Shown one piece after another: positions 8,734-17,744 of a DNA stretch of 50,196 bases. Under the pieces are notes generated by a model. That model was not told the origin of the DNA and made no database searches. It saw only the letters and a list, made by a program, of their open reading frames with translations. A program made the position numbers and the translations under genes. The stretch is from assembly GCA_963839175.1 (NCBI GenBank), contig CAWIUB010000023.1, positions 1-50,196 of the forward strand. Reading direction: 5' to 3'. Positions within the stretch are counted from its first letter, which is position 1. Every line of letters begins with the position of its first letter. The stretch is from CAWIUB01 sp963839175. Its GTDB lineage: Bacteria > Actinomycetota > Actinomycetes > Mycobacteriales > Jatrophihabitantaceae.

Positions 8734-8802
8734 ATGACAGTGTTCCCCGCCGACCTCCGATCTGCGCTCCTGCTGTGTGCTCGATCGGAGGCCGGCTCAT
8801 GA
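8734..8802 (+). CDS. 22-residue peptide, copy 1 of 3, coupled chain before accD6
   Basis: The frame runs from ATG 8734 to TGA 8800-8802 and encodes a 22-residue peptide beginning MTVFPADLRSALLL and ending RSEAGS. GAAAGG at 8721-8726 is its binding site, which differs from the GATCGGAGG of the other two. Its stop overlaps the next ATG (ATGA at 8799-8802). It may be a leader peptide that only serves to keep ribosomes moving towards accD6. No similarity to a known peptide is recognised; whether it is translated is inferred. Confidence 0.5.
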   Translation: MTVFPADLRSALLLCARSEAGS

Positions 8803-8867
8803 CAGTGTTCCCCGCCGACCTCCGATCTGCGCTCCTGCTGTGTGCTCGATCGGAGGCCGGCTCATGA
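8799..8867 (+). CDS. 22-residue peptide, copy 2 of 3
   Basis: The product is identical to copy 1. It has a strong binding site GATCGGAGG at 8783-8791, seven bases before the ATG. This binding site can be hidden by a perfect 9-bp stem with CCTCCGATC (8754-8762), which lies inside copy 1, so a ribosome on copy 1 would open it. The stop again overlaps the next ATG. Confidence 0.5.
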   Translation: MTVFPADLRSALLLCARSEAGS

Positions 8868-8932
8868 CAGTGTTCCCCGCCGACCTCCGATCTGCGCTCC
8901 TGCTGTGTGCTCGATCGGAGGCCGGCTCATGA
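8864..8932 (+). CDS. 22-residue peptide, copy 3 of 3, coupled to accD6
   Basis: This third identical frame ends at TGA 8930-8932, overlapping the accD6 ATG at 8929. Its coding bases 8884-8892 pair perfectly with the accD6 binding site 8913-8921. accD6 translation should therefore depend on passage through this frame. Confidence 0.5.
   Translation: MTVFPADLRSALLLCARSEAGS
8884..8921 (+). promoter_or_regulatory. Hairpin hiding the accD6 ribosome binding site
   Basis: CCTCCGATC (8884-8892) and GATCGGAGG (8913-8921) form a 9-bp perfect stem with a 20-nt loop, covering the accD6 Shine-Dalgarno. The same element occurs at 8754-8791 and 8819-8856. The 5' arm lies in codons 7-10 of the peptide frame. 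The 5' arm could also pair with the binding site upstream of its own unit, so the repeat could flip between pairings. Confidence 0.6.
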
Positions 8933-10344
8933 CGATGACTGTGGACGCCCCGTCCGAGGTCGAGCGAGACCCGCGGGACCCGGAACTACGGCTGGAAAGA
9001 CTCCTCGACCCGGGGAGCCTGCGGCCGCTGCATCCGCGCGACGAGAGCGGGGTGTACGCGGTGCGTGGCTTCGTTCGGGGAGCGCCGGTCACCGCGTTCG
9101 CGACCGACGCGCTGAAGATGGGTGGCGCAATGGGCAGCGACGGCTGCGCGCACATCGTCGACGCAATCGACGAGGCCGTCCGTGACCGGGTACCAGTTAT
9201 CGGACTGTGGCATTCCGGTGGCGCGCGGCTTGCCGAGGGTGTCGAAGCGCTGCAGGCGGTGGGCCTCGTGTTCGCAGCGATGATCCGCGGATCCGGACGG
9301 GTGCCGCAGATCTCCGTCGTCCTCGGACCGGCGGCCGGCGGTGCCGCGTACGGCCCGGCACTCACCGATCTGGTGATCATGTCAGCAGCCGGGAGGGTAT
9401 TCGTCACGGGACCCGATGTCGTGCGCAGTGTGACCGGCGAGAACGTCGATATGGAGTCGCTGGGCGGTCCCGACACGCACGGGCGGCGTAGCGGCGTGGT
9501 CCACATCGTCACCGCAACCGACGACGAGGCAATCGCGGTCGCCCGGCAGACGACGGCCTTGCTCGAGCAACAGGGCTCCTTCGACCCGTCCGCGGCCGGC
9601 CACGATCGGGATCTGTCGAAGCTGCTGCCGGACAACCCCAAGCGCGCATACGACGTGCACCCGCTGATCGACGGCGTCCTCGACGACCGGACGTTCGTGG
9701 AGCTGCAGTCGCGGTGGGCGCCCAACATCGTCACCGGGCTCGGCCGGCTCACCGGACGAACAGTCGGTGTGATCGCCAACAATCCGTTGCGGCTCGGCGG
9801 CTGCCTGGACTCGGCGTCCGCCGAAAAGGCCGCGCGGTTCGTGCGCATGTGCGATGCCTTCGGGGTGCCGCTGATCGTGCTGGTCGACGTACCGGGATAC
9901 CTGCCGGGCGTCGGTCAGGAATGGGACGGTGTCGTGCGGCGCGGCGCCAAGCTGCTGCACGCATTCGGCGAGGCCGTCGTGCCGCGCGTCACCCTGGTGA
10001 CCCGCAAGGCCTACGGCGGCGCCTATATCGCCATGAACAGCCGGTCGCTCGGGTCGAATCGGGTGTTCGCCTGGCCGGGTGCGGAAGTCGCCGTCATGGG
10101 GGCCTCGGCTGCAGTCGGCATCCTGCACCGGAAGAGGCTCGCCGCGGCTCAACCCGGCGAGCGCGAAGCCCTGCACGCGGCGCTCGCTGCCGAGCACGAG
10201 CAGATCGCCGGTGGTGTCAGCCGCGCGATGGACATCGGGGTCGTCGACGAGGTCGTGGCGCCGGCACGCACCCGGGCGGCGTTGACCGCGGCGCTCGCTG
10301 CGGTGCCAGCCGGGCGCGGCGCGCACGGCAACATCCCGCTCTGA
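8929..10344 (+). CDS. accD6: Acyl-CoA carboxylase carboxyltransferase (AccD6-type beta subunit)
   Basis: This is the carboxyltransferase half of acetyl-CoA carboxylase; with a biotinylated AccA subunit it makes malonyl-CoA for the upstream genes. It has 471 residues, close to the 473 of M. tuberculosis AccD6, which also sits in the fab operon. The N- and C-terminal carboxyltransferase lobes are complete: VIGLWHSGGARLAEGVEAL and GPAAGGAAYGPALTDL in the first, DVPGYLPGVGQEWDGVVRRG and RKAYGGAYIAMNS in the second. I place the start at ATG 8929, where it overlaps the peptide stop and has GATCGGAGG upstream. A biotin carboxylase is not in the window. Confidence 0.93.
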   Translation: MTMTVDAPSEVERDPRDPELRLERLLDPGSLRPLHPRDESGVYAVRGFVRGAPVTAFATDALKMGGAMGSDGCAHIVDAIDEAVRDRVPVIGLWHSGGARLAEGVEALQAVGLVFAAMIRGSGRVPQISVVLGPAAGGAAYGPALTDLVIMSAAGRVFVTGPDVVRSVTGENVDMESLGGPDTHGRRSGVVHIVTATDDEAIAVARQTTALLEQQGSFDPSAAGHDRDLSKLLPDNPKRAYDVHPLIDGVLDDRTFVELQSRWAPNIVTGLGRLTGRTVGVIANNPLRLGGCLDSASAEKAARFVRMCDAFGVPLIVLVDVPGYLPGVGQEWDGVVRRGAKLLHAFGEAVVPRVTLVTRKAYGGAYIAMNSRSLGSNRVFAWPGAEVAVMGASAAVGILHRKRLAAAQPGEREALHAALAAEHEQIAGGVSRAMDIGVVDEVVAPARTRAALTAALAAVPAGRGAHGNIPL

Positions 10345-10359
10345 GCGCGGTCAGCAGCA

Positions 10360-11013
10360 GTGCTCGGCCGCCGATTCGCCGATCGAAACCAGGCAGGTCT
10401 CGCCCTCGCCGACCGCCTGGCGGCAAGGTTCCACCCCGATGCCGAGTCCATCGTGTGTGCCCTGCCTCGCGGCGGCGTTCCGGTGGCGGTGCCGATCGCC
10501 AAGACGCTCGGCGCGCCATTGGATGCGATTCTCGTGCGCAAGCTGCGCGCGCCCTACCAACCCGAGTTCGCGATGGGCGCACTCGCCTGCTTGGGCGCGA
10601 CGATTGCCGAGGTGCATTACGAGGAGGCCGGGATGGCGGAGGACGTTTACCGAGCCGCCGTCGCCCGGGAGACGGCCGCGCTCGCCGACCTCAATGAGCG
10701 CTACCGCGAGAGCCGCCCGGCGCCGGACCTCACCGATCGCAGCGTGGTGGTCGTCGATGACGGGCTGGCCACCGGGTCCACGATGACCGCGGCGGTTCGG
10801 CTGGCTCGCACACTGGGGGCCGATGAGGTGATGGTGGCGGTCCCCGTCGGGTCCGCCAGCGCCTGCCGGGCGTTGTCCCGGGAGGCCGACGACGTCTTGT
10901 GCTTGCTCGTGCCGGATGACTTTCGCGCGGTGAGCCTGTACTACCGGGAGTTCTCGCCACCGTCCGATGACGCGGTGCGCGCGGCTTTGCGGGCCGGAGC
11001 CGCGACGAGTTAG
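10360..11013 (+). CDS. Phosphoribosyltransferase-domain protein
   Basis: This 217-residue type I phosphoribosyltransferase fold shows the PRPP-binding loop VVVVDDGLATGSTMTAAVR and an N-terminal flexible-loop region PRGGVPVAVPIAK. Members of this group are often annotated only as phosphoribosyltransferase; the acceptor base is unknown. GTG 10360 is the first plausible start. It lies 15 bases after accD6, so it may be the last gene of that transcript, though a role in fatty-acid synthesis is not implied. It converges with, and overlaps by 3-4 bases, the DUF3145 gene. Confidence 0.85.
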   Translation: MLGRRFADRNQAGLALADRLAARFHPDAESIVCALPRGGVPVAVPIAKTLGAPLDAILVRKLRAPYQPEFAMGALACLGATIAEVHYEEAGMAEDVYRAAVARETAALADLNERYRESRPAPDLTDRSVVVVDDGLATGSTMTAAVRLARTLGADEVMVAVPVGSASACRALSREADDVLCLLVPDDFRAVSLYYREFSPPSDDAVRAALRAGAATS

Positions 11014-11531
11014 ACCACTTGGTGCAGCAGGGTAACGGGGGCGCCAGCGCCACCCTGCCGATACGGCTCGAGTTCGGCGTCCCACGTCGTGCCCAGCAAA
11101 TCGGCTAGGCCGTGGGCATACTCCTCGGCGGTGCGCGCCCGGCTGAGCAGGCCGCGCAGACGCTCCTCGCCGACGACAATGTCACCGTTGGCCGCGATCA
11201 TGCTGCGGTGGAAGCCTCGTCCGGGCAGGTACGCCAGCCGCTCGCCGTCCGAGACGGGGGTGCCGTCCTCGGTCACTTCGAAGACCAGCATCGGCCAGGC
11301 GCGCAGCGACGCCGCGAGGCGCGCGCCGGTGCCGATCGCGCCGGTCCAAGTGGCCTCGGCGCGCAGGTGCGCGGGCGCCACGGGCTGCCCGGTCCATTGC
11401 ATGCGGGCGGGCCGGCCGAGGACGCCGGCGAGCGCCCACTCGACGTGCGGGGCGATCGACGACGGGCAGCAGTGCATGAACACCACGCCGTGCGTCGATG
11501 GCCGCGCATTAGTGACGCGGGCACCAGTCAT
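11010..11531 (-). CDS. DUF3145 protein
   Basis: This is a 173-residue actinobacterial protein of unknown function. The signature N-terminal half reads HGVVFMHCCPSSIAPHVEWA, followed by EATWTGAIGTGARLAASLR and FEVTEDGTPVSDGERLAYLP. In Streptomyces a DUF3145 gene also neighbours the fabDHPF cluster, so the synteny supports the call. ATG 11531 gives the standard N terminus. It is predicted cytoplasmic, with no signal or membrane segment. Its conserved place beside fatty-acid genes hints at a link that is not proven. Confidence 0.88.
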   Translation of the reverse strand: MTGARVTNARPSTHGVVFMHCCPSSIAPHVEWALAGVLGRPARMQWTGQPVAPAHLRAEATWTGAIGTGARLAASLRAWPMLVFEVTEDGTPVSDGERLAYLPGRGFHRSMIAANGDIVVGEERLRGLLSRARTAEEYAHGLADLLGTTWDAELEPYRQGGAGAPVTLLHQVV

Positions 11532-11920
11532 CGCACACCTCCACTGACTCGGCGGCCGGACGGATCCGCCTTCCCCGACGTCCCGTCCGCGGGCCGTGGT
11601 GTGTGCGTGGTCATTGTGACCCATGAGGCCGCCGTTACGCCAGTTAGCCGCGGTTCGCCCGGCGATTCGCTGCCTGTGTCAGCGGCCATCGCGAACTGCC
11701 CAGCGGCGTTCACCGGTGCAAGACTGTGTCGCCACCCAGGTGTGACCACAGCGACCGCAGCGGCGCGTTCGGTTGGGCCATCCAGACCTCGACATCGGCT
11801 TCATCGGGCCCCGACGGCGGCAGATCCGGTCGATTGCGGGTGGAGGGAGGAGTTGTGCCGGAGCCGAAGGACTACGAGAGGTGGCATGAGGGGTAGACGT
11901 CGCGGGTTCCGACCGCCGGG
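11532..11920. other. Gap without a full gene
   Basis: The 389 bases between DUF3145 and the HAD gene hold no complete gene that I can support. Both flanking genes are on the minus strand, so the right part is downstream of the HAD gene and the left part should hold the DUF3145 promoter. A 13-codon remnant is noted separately. Confidence 0.5.
11855..11896 (+). pseudogene. Possible N-terminal stub of a methyltransferase gene
   Basis: GGAGGGAGGA precedes GTG 11855, and the 13 codons read MPEPKDYERWHEG before TAG. The pattern DYxxWHxxYDD is the start of a group of actinobacterial SAM methyltransferases. The strong binding site and familiar first residues suggest a truncated gene, but the piece is very short. 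Confidence 0.25.
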
Positions 11921-12655
11921 TCAGGGGAGCTCGAGGATTGTCAGGAGGTCGCGGAAGTCCGTGATCGTGAAGTCGGGAGCACAGTCCTGGTGGACCTTCG
12001 TTCCCTGGTCGGAGTCGAACATCACGGTAATCATTCCTGTCTCCTGTGCACCGAAGATGTCACGGTGCATGTCGTTGCCGACGTACAACGTGTTCTGGGC
12101 GGGCACTCCCATTTTGTCGAGGGCCAATTGGAACAGTCGCCGGTCGGGTTTGCGGTAGCCGTAGTCGCCGGAAACGATGATCGGATCGAAGTAGTCGAGC
12201 AGACCGACCTTGTGCAGCTCAGCACGCGTGTACGCGGTCTGCGCATCGGTGACAATGGCGAGCGGGTATCGCTCACGCACCACGTCCAGCGTCGCGCGGA
12301 CATGGGGGTAGAGACTCAGGCGGCGGCGCGCGATGCCGCGTGACATCTCGGCGAGGAACAGCGGGACCTGTGCGAGCTTCTCGGCCGGCAGGCTGCGGGT
12401 GAACGCCGTTTGGTGCGTGTCGAGGATGCTGCGCCAGATCGCGACCACGTCGAATTCGGGATGCGTCTCCGGGCTGGCCTGCTGCTGCTCCTTCATGATC
12501 TGGAAGTAGAGATCCCGGAGGTGGTCTCGGCGCAGGTCGATGCCCTGATAGGTGAGGAAATGCGCCGCGGCGCGGAAGATCTGATCCATGTGGTCCTCGG
12601 TGTGGATCCTGACCAGGGTGCCGTTCACGTCGAAGGTGACCGCTCGAATGTCCAT
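11921..12655 (-). CDS. HAD-superfamily hydrolase with a DxN variant of motif I
   Basis: This 244-residue protein has all four HAD motifs: FDVNGTL (motif I, Asp9), IVTDAQ (motif II), KPDRRLF (motif III) and YVGNDMHRDIFGAQ (motif IV). In motif I the usual second Asp, which acts as general acid, is Asn11. This is seen in some HAD subgroups and may alter the hydrolysis rate or the reaction. A helical cap domain lies at residues 20-115. The substrate is unknown. It is followed on the same strand, upstream, by an APH-type kinase and glgB, which suggests sugar-phosphate metabolism but does not prove it. ATG 12655. Confidence 0.8.
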   Translation of the reverse strand: MDIRAVTFDVNGTLVRIHTEDHMDQIFRAAAHFLTYQGIDLRRDHLRDLYFQIMKEQQQASPETHPEFDVVAIWRSILDTHQTAFTRSLPAEKLAQVPLFLAEMSRGIARRRLSLYPHVRATLDVVRERYPLAIVTDAQTAYTRAELHKVGLLDYFDPIIVSGDYGYRKPDRRLFQLALDKMGVPAQNTLYVGNDMHRDIFGAQETGMITVMFDSDQGTKVHQDCAPDFTITDFRDLLTILELP

Positions 12656-12903
12656 GCCCCGCTCTCAGTACTCCTTGCTTTCGACATTTCAGCACGGCCG
12701 CGCGGCAGGCTCAGCGTCACGCCAGCCGTGCAGTGACGTGAGCCGGTGCCGACCTCGGCGCCGCCAGCCTCTCACGGCGGTGCTCGTCACCGGATTCACT
12801 GACCCGAGTGTTTGGGCCGGTCCCAACCCGCTTGTCGGGTGAATCCCGCCGACCCGACGAGCGGCCGGGCAGCGCCCAGCCATCACCCAGCGCGGTCGGC
12901 ACC

Positions 12904-13914
12904 TCAAGCGGCTCGAAGCAGCTTCTTCGCTCGCGCCACGAGCCTGCCCCCATACTCCCGGTCGATGTAGTCATTGCGCGCGATCCGCAGCAGATTCAGC
13001 GCCATGTAGTACGGCACCCGCGCGGTGATCGACTCGAACGTCCCCAGACGGTCAGGGAAATGGCAGCTGTATTCCCACAGGAAGTGCCCGATGAACGGCT
13101 CCGCACGATGCCTATCACCGACAGTGTTCATGAACGCATGCTGCAGCTCGCCGGCGACCCGCCCGACGTCGAACATCCGATCCCCGCGCTTCATGCGTTC
13201 CAGATCGATCGCAGCGACGTCCATGCCATGACCGAACAGAAAGTTCGCCGGCGTCGCGTCGCCGTGCAGCCACACCTGCCGGTCCTGCCACATCTGCGGC
13301 CGGTCCCGCCAACGCTCCCGCAACCACAACAGCTCGTCGATGTCCCACTGTCCGATCCGGCCGACCGTCCGCAACCTTGCGACCAGCTTGTCGAGGTACC
13401 GGCATTCGGGATTGAAATCGACGGTTGCCCCGTTGGCCGTCCGGTTGTGCTGCGTGGCAAGGAAGTAGGCCAGCGCCGTCAGCCGCCAGTAGAGATGAGC
13501 GTCGTCCCGATACTGCGTCGCACGCGCGATCGCCTGGCTGAATTCCTCGCCGGCGTAATACTCGACCGCCAGCACCCCGTTGATCTCCCGATTGAATCCC
13601 AGCGGCCGAATCACGTGGTGCGGTGACCCGATCAGGTTGTACCGGCGCAGCGTCTCGAGGCCGTCGTACTCCCGGCGGGCCATCCGGGCTGCCTTATCCC
13701 GGTCCCACCCGAACCTCGTGCCGAAAAACTTGCAGATGATCTTCGTGCCGCTGGACTTCTCCTCGTACGCGTAGACCTCGTTGCTGCCGGACAGGCGGAA
13801 GACACGAAATGCCGGCCGGGGCTCGCACACTCCCATGCCATCACGGAGGATCCCGCACAAGAATGCGTGCAGCGGGTCATGACCCGCGAGGTAGCCCACA
13901 TACTTTCCGTTCAT
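12904..13914 (-). CDS. APH-type phosphotransferase
   Basis: This 336-residue protein-kinase-like phosphotransferase of the aminoglycoside/choline kinase fold has the catalytic loop LHGDATPANFLFG (HGD-x4-N) and the metal-binding AIDLERMKRGDRMFDVGR. The N-lobe Lys is likely in KIICKFFG. The substrate is not recognisable, and it need not be an antibiotic. I use ATG 13914 (MNGKYVGYLAGHD), preceded by GGAGGCTGGAG. The longer frame to 14091 adds residues with no similarity. It lies between the HAD gene and glgB on the same strand, 248 bases from the former. Confidence 0.7.
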   Translation of the reverse strand: MNGKYVGYLAGHDPLHAFLCGILRDGMGVCEPRPAFRVFRLSGSNEVYAYEEKSSGTKIICKFFGTRFGWDRDKAARMARREYDGLETLRRYNLIGSPHHVIRPLGFNREINGVLAVEYYAGEEFSQAIARATQYRDDAHLYWRLTALAYFLATQHNRTANGATVDFNPECRYLDKLVARLRTVGRIGQWDIDELLWLRERWRDRPQMWQDRQVWLHGDATPANFLFGHGMDVAAIDLERMKRGDRMFDVGRVAGELQHAFMNTVGDRHRAEPFIGHFLWEYSCHFPDRLGTFESITARVPYYMALNLLRIARNDYIDREYGGRLVARAKKLLRAA

Positions 13915-14230
13915 CTCCAGCCTCCCCCCCTCCCGCAGCGACGCCATCGAACAGTCCCCCGCCCTGCTGCGAGCGCAGCACTCCGTCACCCCGCACGGGA
14001 ACCGCCGGCACTCTGTCCCACCGGGTCCGGCGAAGAACTGGCTGCGAGTCGGCGTGCCATCCGGCATGTGACCCACGATCCCCCCGCACACGGCGCGCTA
14101 TACACCCTGGCCATTTGCCACCAGCCGCCCCTTCACTGATCTAGAGACGGCGACCTCGCCTCTGATACGCACCCAGCCAGCAGCCGCGCCATGGCGACGC
14201 CGAGCACGGCGGCGCGGCCACACCGCTGCG
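13915..14230. other. Gap between glgB and the kinase
   Basis: Nothing convincing was found in these 316 bases on either strand. A weak dyad AGAGACGGCG/CGCCTCT sits at about 14150-14164 just past the glgB stop and could serve as a terminator. Confidence 0.35.
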
Positions 14231-16453
14231 CTACCCCTGCCGAGGCTCGTGCGCGAGCCAGACCACGCCGAGCGGAGGAAGGGTTCCGCAGACCGAGTAC
14301 GGCAGGTCGTTCCATGGCACGGCCTCGGGGGTGGCTTCGCCGAAAGACACCCCGCTGCCGCCGAATTGGGTCGCGTCGCTGTTGAGGATCTGCACCCATC
14401 GACCCGGCTCCGGGACACCCACGCGGTGCTCGCGGACGACTGGGGTCAGGTTGGCCATGCACGCGACGGTGCGACCGTTGGTCGGGTACCGAAGGAACGA
14501 CAGGACGCTGTGGTCCGCGTCGTTCGGGTCGATCCAGCGGAATCCGGTCCACTCGAAGTCCTGATCCCACAGCGCGGGTTCGTCGCGGTAGACGCTGTTG
14601 AGGGTGCGCACGAACTGCTGGATGCCGCTGTGCTCGGCGTGGTCGAGCAGGTGCCAGTCGATGCTGCGGACGTGGTGCCACTCGTCGTTCTGCCCGAGTT
14701 CGCCACCCATGAACAGCAACGGGCGACCCGGGTGGGCCCACATCCAGGCCAGCAGCGCGCGTAGATTCGCGAACTGCTGCCAGCGGTCACCCGGCATCTT
14801 GCCGAGCAACGATCCCTTGCCGTGCGCCACCTCATCGTGACTCAACGGAAGAACGAAATTCTCATGAAATGCGTACAGCAGCGCGAACGTGATCTCGTGG
14901 TGGTGGTAGCGGCGGTGCGCCGGATCTCTGGAGAAGTAGACCAGCGTGTCATGCATCCAGCCCATATTCCATTTGAAGCCGAACCCCAGCCCGCCGAGGT
15001 AGGTGGGACGCGACACCGCCGGCCAGGACGTCGACTCCTCAGCCACCAGCATCACCGATGGATGGTGACGGTAGACCAGCTCGTTGACCTCCCTGATGAA
15101 ATCAATCGCCTCCAGGTTCTCGTTGCCGCCGAAGCGGTTGGTTATCCATTCACCTTCTCGGCGGGAATAGTCCAGATACAACATTGACGCGACCGCATCG
15201 ACCCGCAGGCCGTCGAGATGGAACTCCTCGAGCCAGAACAGGGCATTCGCTGACAGGAAGTTGCGAACCTCGTGGCGTCCGTAGTTGAACACCAGCGTTC
15301 CCCAGTCCGGGTGCTCACCGAGGCGCGGGTCGGCGTGCTCGTAGAGGGCGGTGCCGTCGAAGCGGGCCAGCGCCCAGTCGTCTTTCGGGAAATGCGCGAC
15401 CACCCAGTCCACGAGGACACCGATGCCAGCCTGGTGCAATCGGTCCACCAGGTAGCGGAAGTCGTCCGGAGAGCCGAACCGCGCGGTGGGCGCGTAATAC
15501 CCGGTGACCTGGTAGCCCCAGGAGCCGCCGAACGGATGCTCGGCCACCGGCAGCAGTTCCACGTGCGTGAAGCCGAGATCCCGTAGGTACGCCGGCAGCA
15601 CGTCGGCCATCTCCCGATAGGTGAGCGGGCGCCATCGGCCCTCCGCGTCCTGCGTCAGGCGCCAGGAGCCCAGGTGGCACTCGTAGATGCACACCGCGGC
15701 GTGCAACAGGTCGGTGGTCTCCCGGTCGGCGTACCAGGCGGCGTCCTGCCACCGATAGCTGCTCTCGGTGATCACACTCCCGGTGGCCGGCGGCACCTCG
15801 GTTGCGAACGCGAACGGATCCGCACGCAGGCTCAGGTGCCCGTGCTCGCTGAGCACTTCGTACTTGTACCGCGCGCCAGCCCGTGCGTCAGGCAGGAACA
15901 GCTCCCACACCCCGGAACTGCCCAGCATCCGCATAGGGTGCACACGGCCGTCCCAGCCATTGAAGTCGCCCACCACGCGCACCGCTTGGGCGTTGGGGGC
16001 CCACACCGCGAACGACGTGCCGGCGACGCCCTGGTGCACCCGCGGGTGGGCGCCCAGGTGCCGCCACAGCCCTTCGTGCCGTCCCTCGCCGAACAGGTGC
16101 AAGTCCAGCTCCCCGACGGTGGGCCAGAACCGGTAGGGATCCTCGACAATCACCGTGACACCGTCCCGGTAGCTGACCTCCAGCCGGTAGTCCGGGACGC
16201 TGTCACCGGGCAGCGCGGTGGCGAACAATCCGGCAGGGTGAATACGCTCCATCTCCGCCCGCTCATCACCAATCAGCACAGCCATCGCGACCGCCTCCGG
16301 CCGCCAGCCCCGGACCAGCACACACCGGCGGCCGGCAGAATCGACCGCGAGCGACGCGCCGAGCAGGGTATGCGGGTCGTGATGCAACCCCGCGATCAAC
16401 CCAGCGGCCTCGCCGTCATCGATCGTCAGGCTGACATCGACTGTGCTAGGCAT
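14231..16453 (-). CDS. glgB: 1,4-alpha-glucan branching enzyme
   Basis: GlgB cuts alpha-1,4 glucan chains and re-attaches them in alpha-1,6 linkage during glycogen synthesis. The 740 residues match the usual length. An N-terminal CBM48-like region (residues 20-230) precedes the GH13 barrel. The catalytic residues are Asp419 in DGLRVDAVASM, Glu472 in MLVAEESTSW and the transition-state Asp540 in PLSHDEVAHGKGS. ATG 16453 follows the consensus start and avoids the unsupported extension to 16570. No other glycogen enzyme is in the window, but the adjacent kinase and HAD protein could belong with it. Confidence 0.96.
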   Translation of the reverse strand: MPSTVDVSLTIDDGEAAGLIAGLHHDPHTLLGASLAVDSAGRRCVLVRGWRPEAVAMAVLIGDERAEMERIHPAGLFATALPGDSVPDYRLEVSYRDGVTVIVEDPYRFWPTVGELDLHLFGEGRHEGLWRHLGAHPRVHQGVAGTSFAVWAPNAQAVRVVGDFNGWDGRVHPMRMLGSSGVWELFLPDARAGARYKYEVLSEHGHLSLRADPFAFATEVPPATGSVITESSYRWQDAAWYADRETTDLLHAAVCIYECHLGSWRLTQDAEGRWRPLTYREMADVLPAYLRDLGFTHVELLPVAEHPFGGSWGYQVTGYYAPTARFGSPDDFRYLVDRLHQAGIGVLVDWVVAHFPKDDWALARFDGTALYEHADPRLGEHPDWGTLVFNYGRHEVRNFLSANALFWLEEFHLDGLRVDAVASMLYLDYSRREGEWITNRFGGNENLEAIDFIREVNELVYRHHPSVMLVAEESTSWPAVSRPTYLGGLGFGFKWNMGWMHDTLVYFSRDPAHRRYHHHEITFALLYAFHENFVLPLSHDEVAHGKGSLLGKMPGDRWQQFANLRALLAWMWAHPGRPLLFMGGELGQNDEWHHVRSIDWHLLDHAEHSGIQQFVRTLNSVYRDEPALWDQDFEWTGFRWIDPNDADHSVLSFLRYPTNGRTVACMANLTPVVREHRVGVPEPGRWVQILNSDATQFGGSGVSFGEATPEAVPWNDLPYSVCGTLPPLGVVWLAHEPRQG

Positions 16454-16539
16454 CCTGACTCCCTTCGCGCCACACGATCCGCCACGGCCGCCCGCCCGTC
16501 TCGAAGTCTGCCCTCGGTCCGCGCGGACCACTAGGTTAG

Positions 16540-16559
16540 CGCGGATTTCCGCGCAACTG
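16540..16559 (+). repeat. Left terminal inverted repeat of the IS
   Basis: CGCGGATTTCCGCGCAACTG, exact reverse complement of the right end. The preceding four bases are TTAG. Confidence 0.93.
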
Positions 16560-16837
16560 ATTGAACGCAAGGCCGGGGTGCCGGCGCTGGTCGGCGCGGA
16601 TGGGCCTTGTGCCGTGTCCTGTGCATGATCTGTGATCGCCTGCTCGGGCAGTGCTCGGCAGGCTTGCGACGATCAGCCTGTCGAATCACATCCATGTAGT
16701 TCTGCTGATGCCTCTGCACTCGACCTGGATCAAGGACCGTGCTGCCGGAAACCGCTGAAACATAGGGTGATCCGCACTGCGACACGCCGATCACGATGAT
16801 CGCAGAGGGCTTGCTCTGAATCTGGTATACCCGTCAT

Positions 16838-17728
16838 ATGACAGGTGGATCGGCACAAGCCAGTTGCGACTGGTTCACCGCGCCGCAGCAGGTGAACCAA
16901 CGCCGCTACGAGGCACTGCGGGCCTTCTACGTCGACGGCCTGACCCACGCTCAGGCCGGCGCCCGCTTCGGCTACACCCGCTGGGCGATGGTCAACCTGG
17001 TCCGTGAACACCGCGCCGGGCGGCTGGAGCTGTTCGCCCCGCCGGGCCGGCCCGGCCCCAAACCAGGGGTGGCGCCGGCCAAGGACCGCGCCCGCGGCCG
17101 GATCATCGAACTACGCCGACAAGGACTGTCCACATATGAGATCTCTCGCAAGCTGGCCAGCGAGGCTACCCCGTTGAACCGGACCAGCGTGGCCGAGATC
17201 CTCACCGAGGAAGGCTTCGGCCGGCTGCTACGCCACCCCGAACCGGCCGCCAGCATCAGCGCGGCCACCCCCGGACGCGACACCCACCTGCCCCGCACTG
17301 CGAAGCTGGACTTCACTGCCTGGCCGACCAGCGTGGACACCGGCAAGGCAGGGCTGCTGCTGCTCGTGCCCGACCTGATCGCCCTGGACCTGCCCGGGCT
17401 GGTCGCCGAGATCATCGGCGCCTTCCACGCCGACGCCCTGTCCTCCACCGTCAACCTCAACGTCGACCTGGACATCATGCTCTGCGTCCTGGCCCAAGCC
17501 CTCACCGCCGCGCTCCGCGCCCGCCTACCCGGCTACACCCGCGTCACCCCCGACGTTCTGCAACGCCGCTTCCTGGAAACCCCAGGCAAGATCACCACCA
17601 CCGCCGACACGATCACAGTCCACCTCGACCGACGCGCCTACTCACCAATACTCCGCACCGCCGGACTCCCCAACGACACCGTCGTCCCCTGGTGGGCAAA
17701 CCGCACCCTGCGCTACGAAATCACCTGA
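16838..17728 (+). pseudogene. IS transposase lacking its DDE core
   Basis: This is a 296-residue frame. The N-terminal 130 residues carry two helix-turn-helix units (YEALRAFYVDGLTHAQAGAR and IIELRRQGLSTYEISRKLA), as in a common actinobacterial transposase family of roughly 530 residues. The C-terminal 100 residues (IIGAFHADALSSTVNLNVDL and onwards) match the end of those proteins. The junction LPGLVAE-IIGAFHAD joins two regions that in full-length members flank the DDE catalytic domain, so an in-frame deletion of about 230-250 codons is inferred. The protein could still bind the IS ends. Confidence 0.75.
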
Positions 17729-17744
17729 ACACCTTGCCCCGAAC

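Larger units (their letters stand above)
8731..8925 (+). repeat. Three head-to-tail 65-bp direct repeats between fabF and accD6
   Basis: Units at 8731-8795, 8796-8860 and 8861-8925 are identical except for base 8733 (G in unit 1, C in units 2 and 3). Each unit holds a Shine-Dalgarno (GATCGGAGG), an ATG and a coding segment, and its period (65 = 66-1) puts each ATG on the stop codon of the previous frame. The repeat is too regular to be chance; recent tandem duplication is the simplest explanation, an assembly artefact cannot be excluded. Confidence 0.97.
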
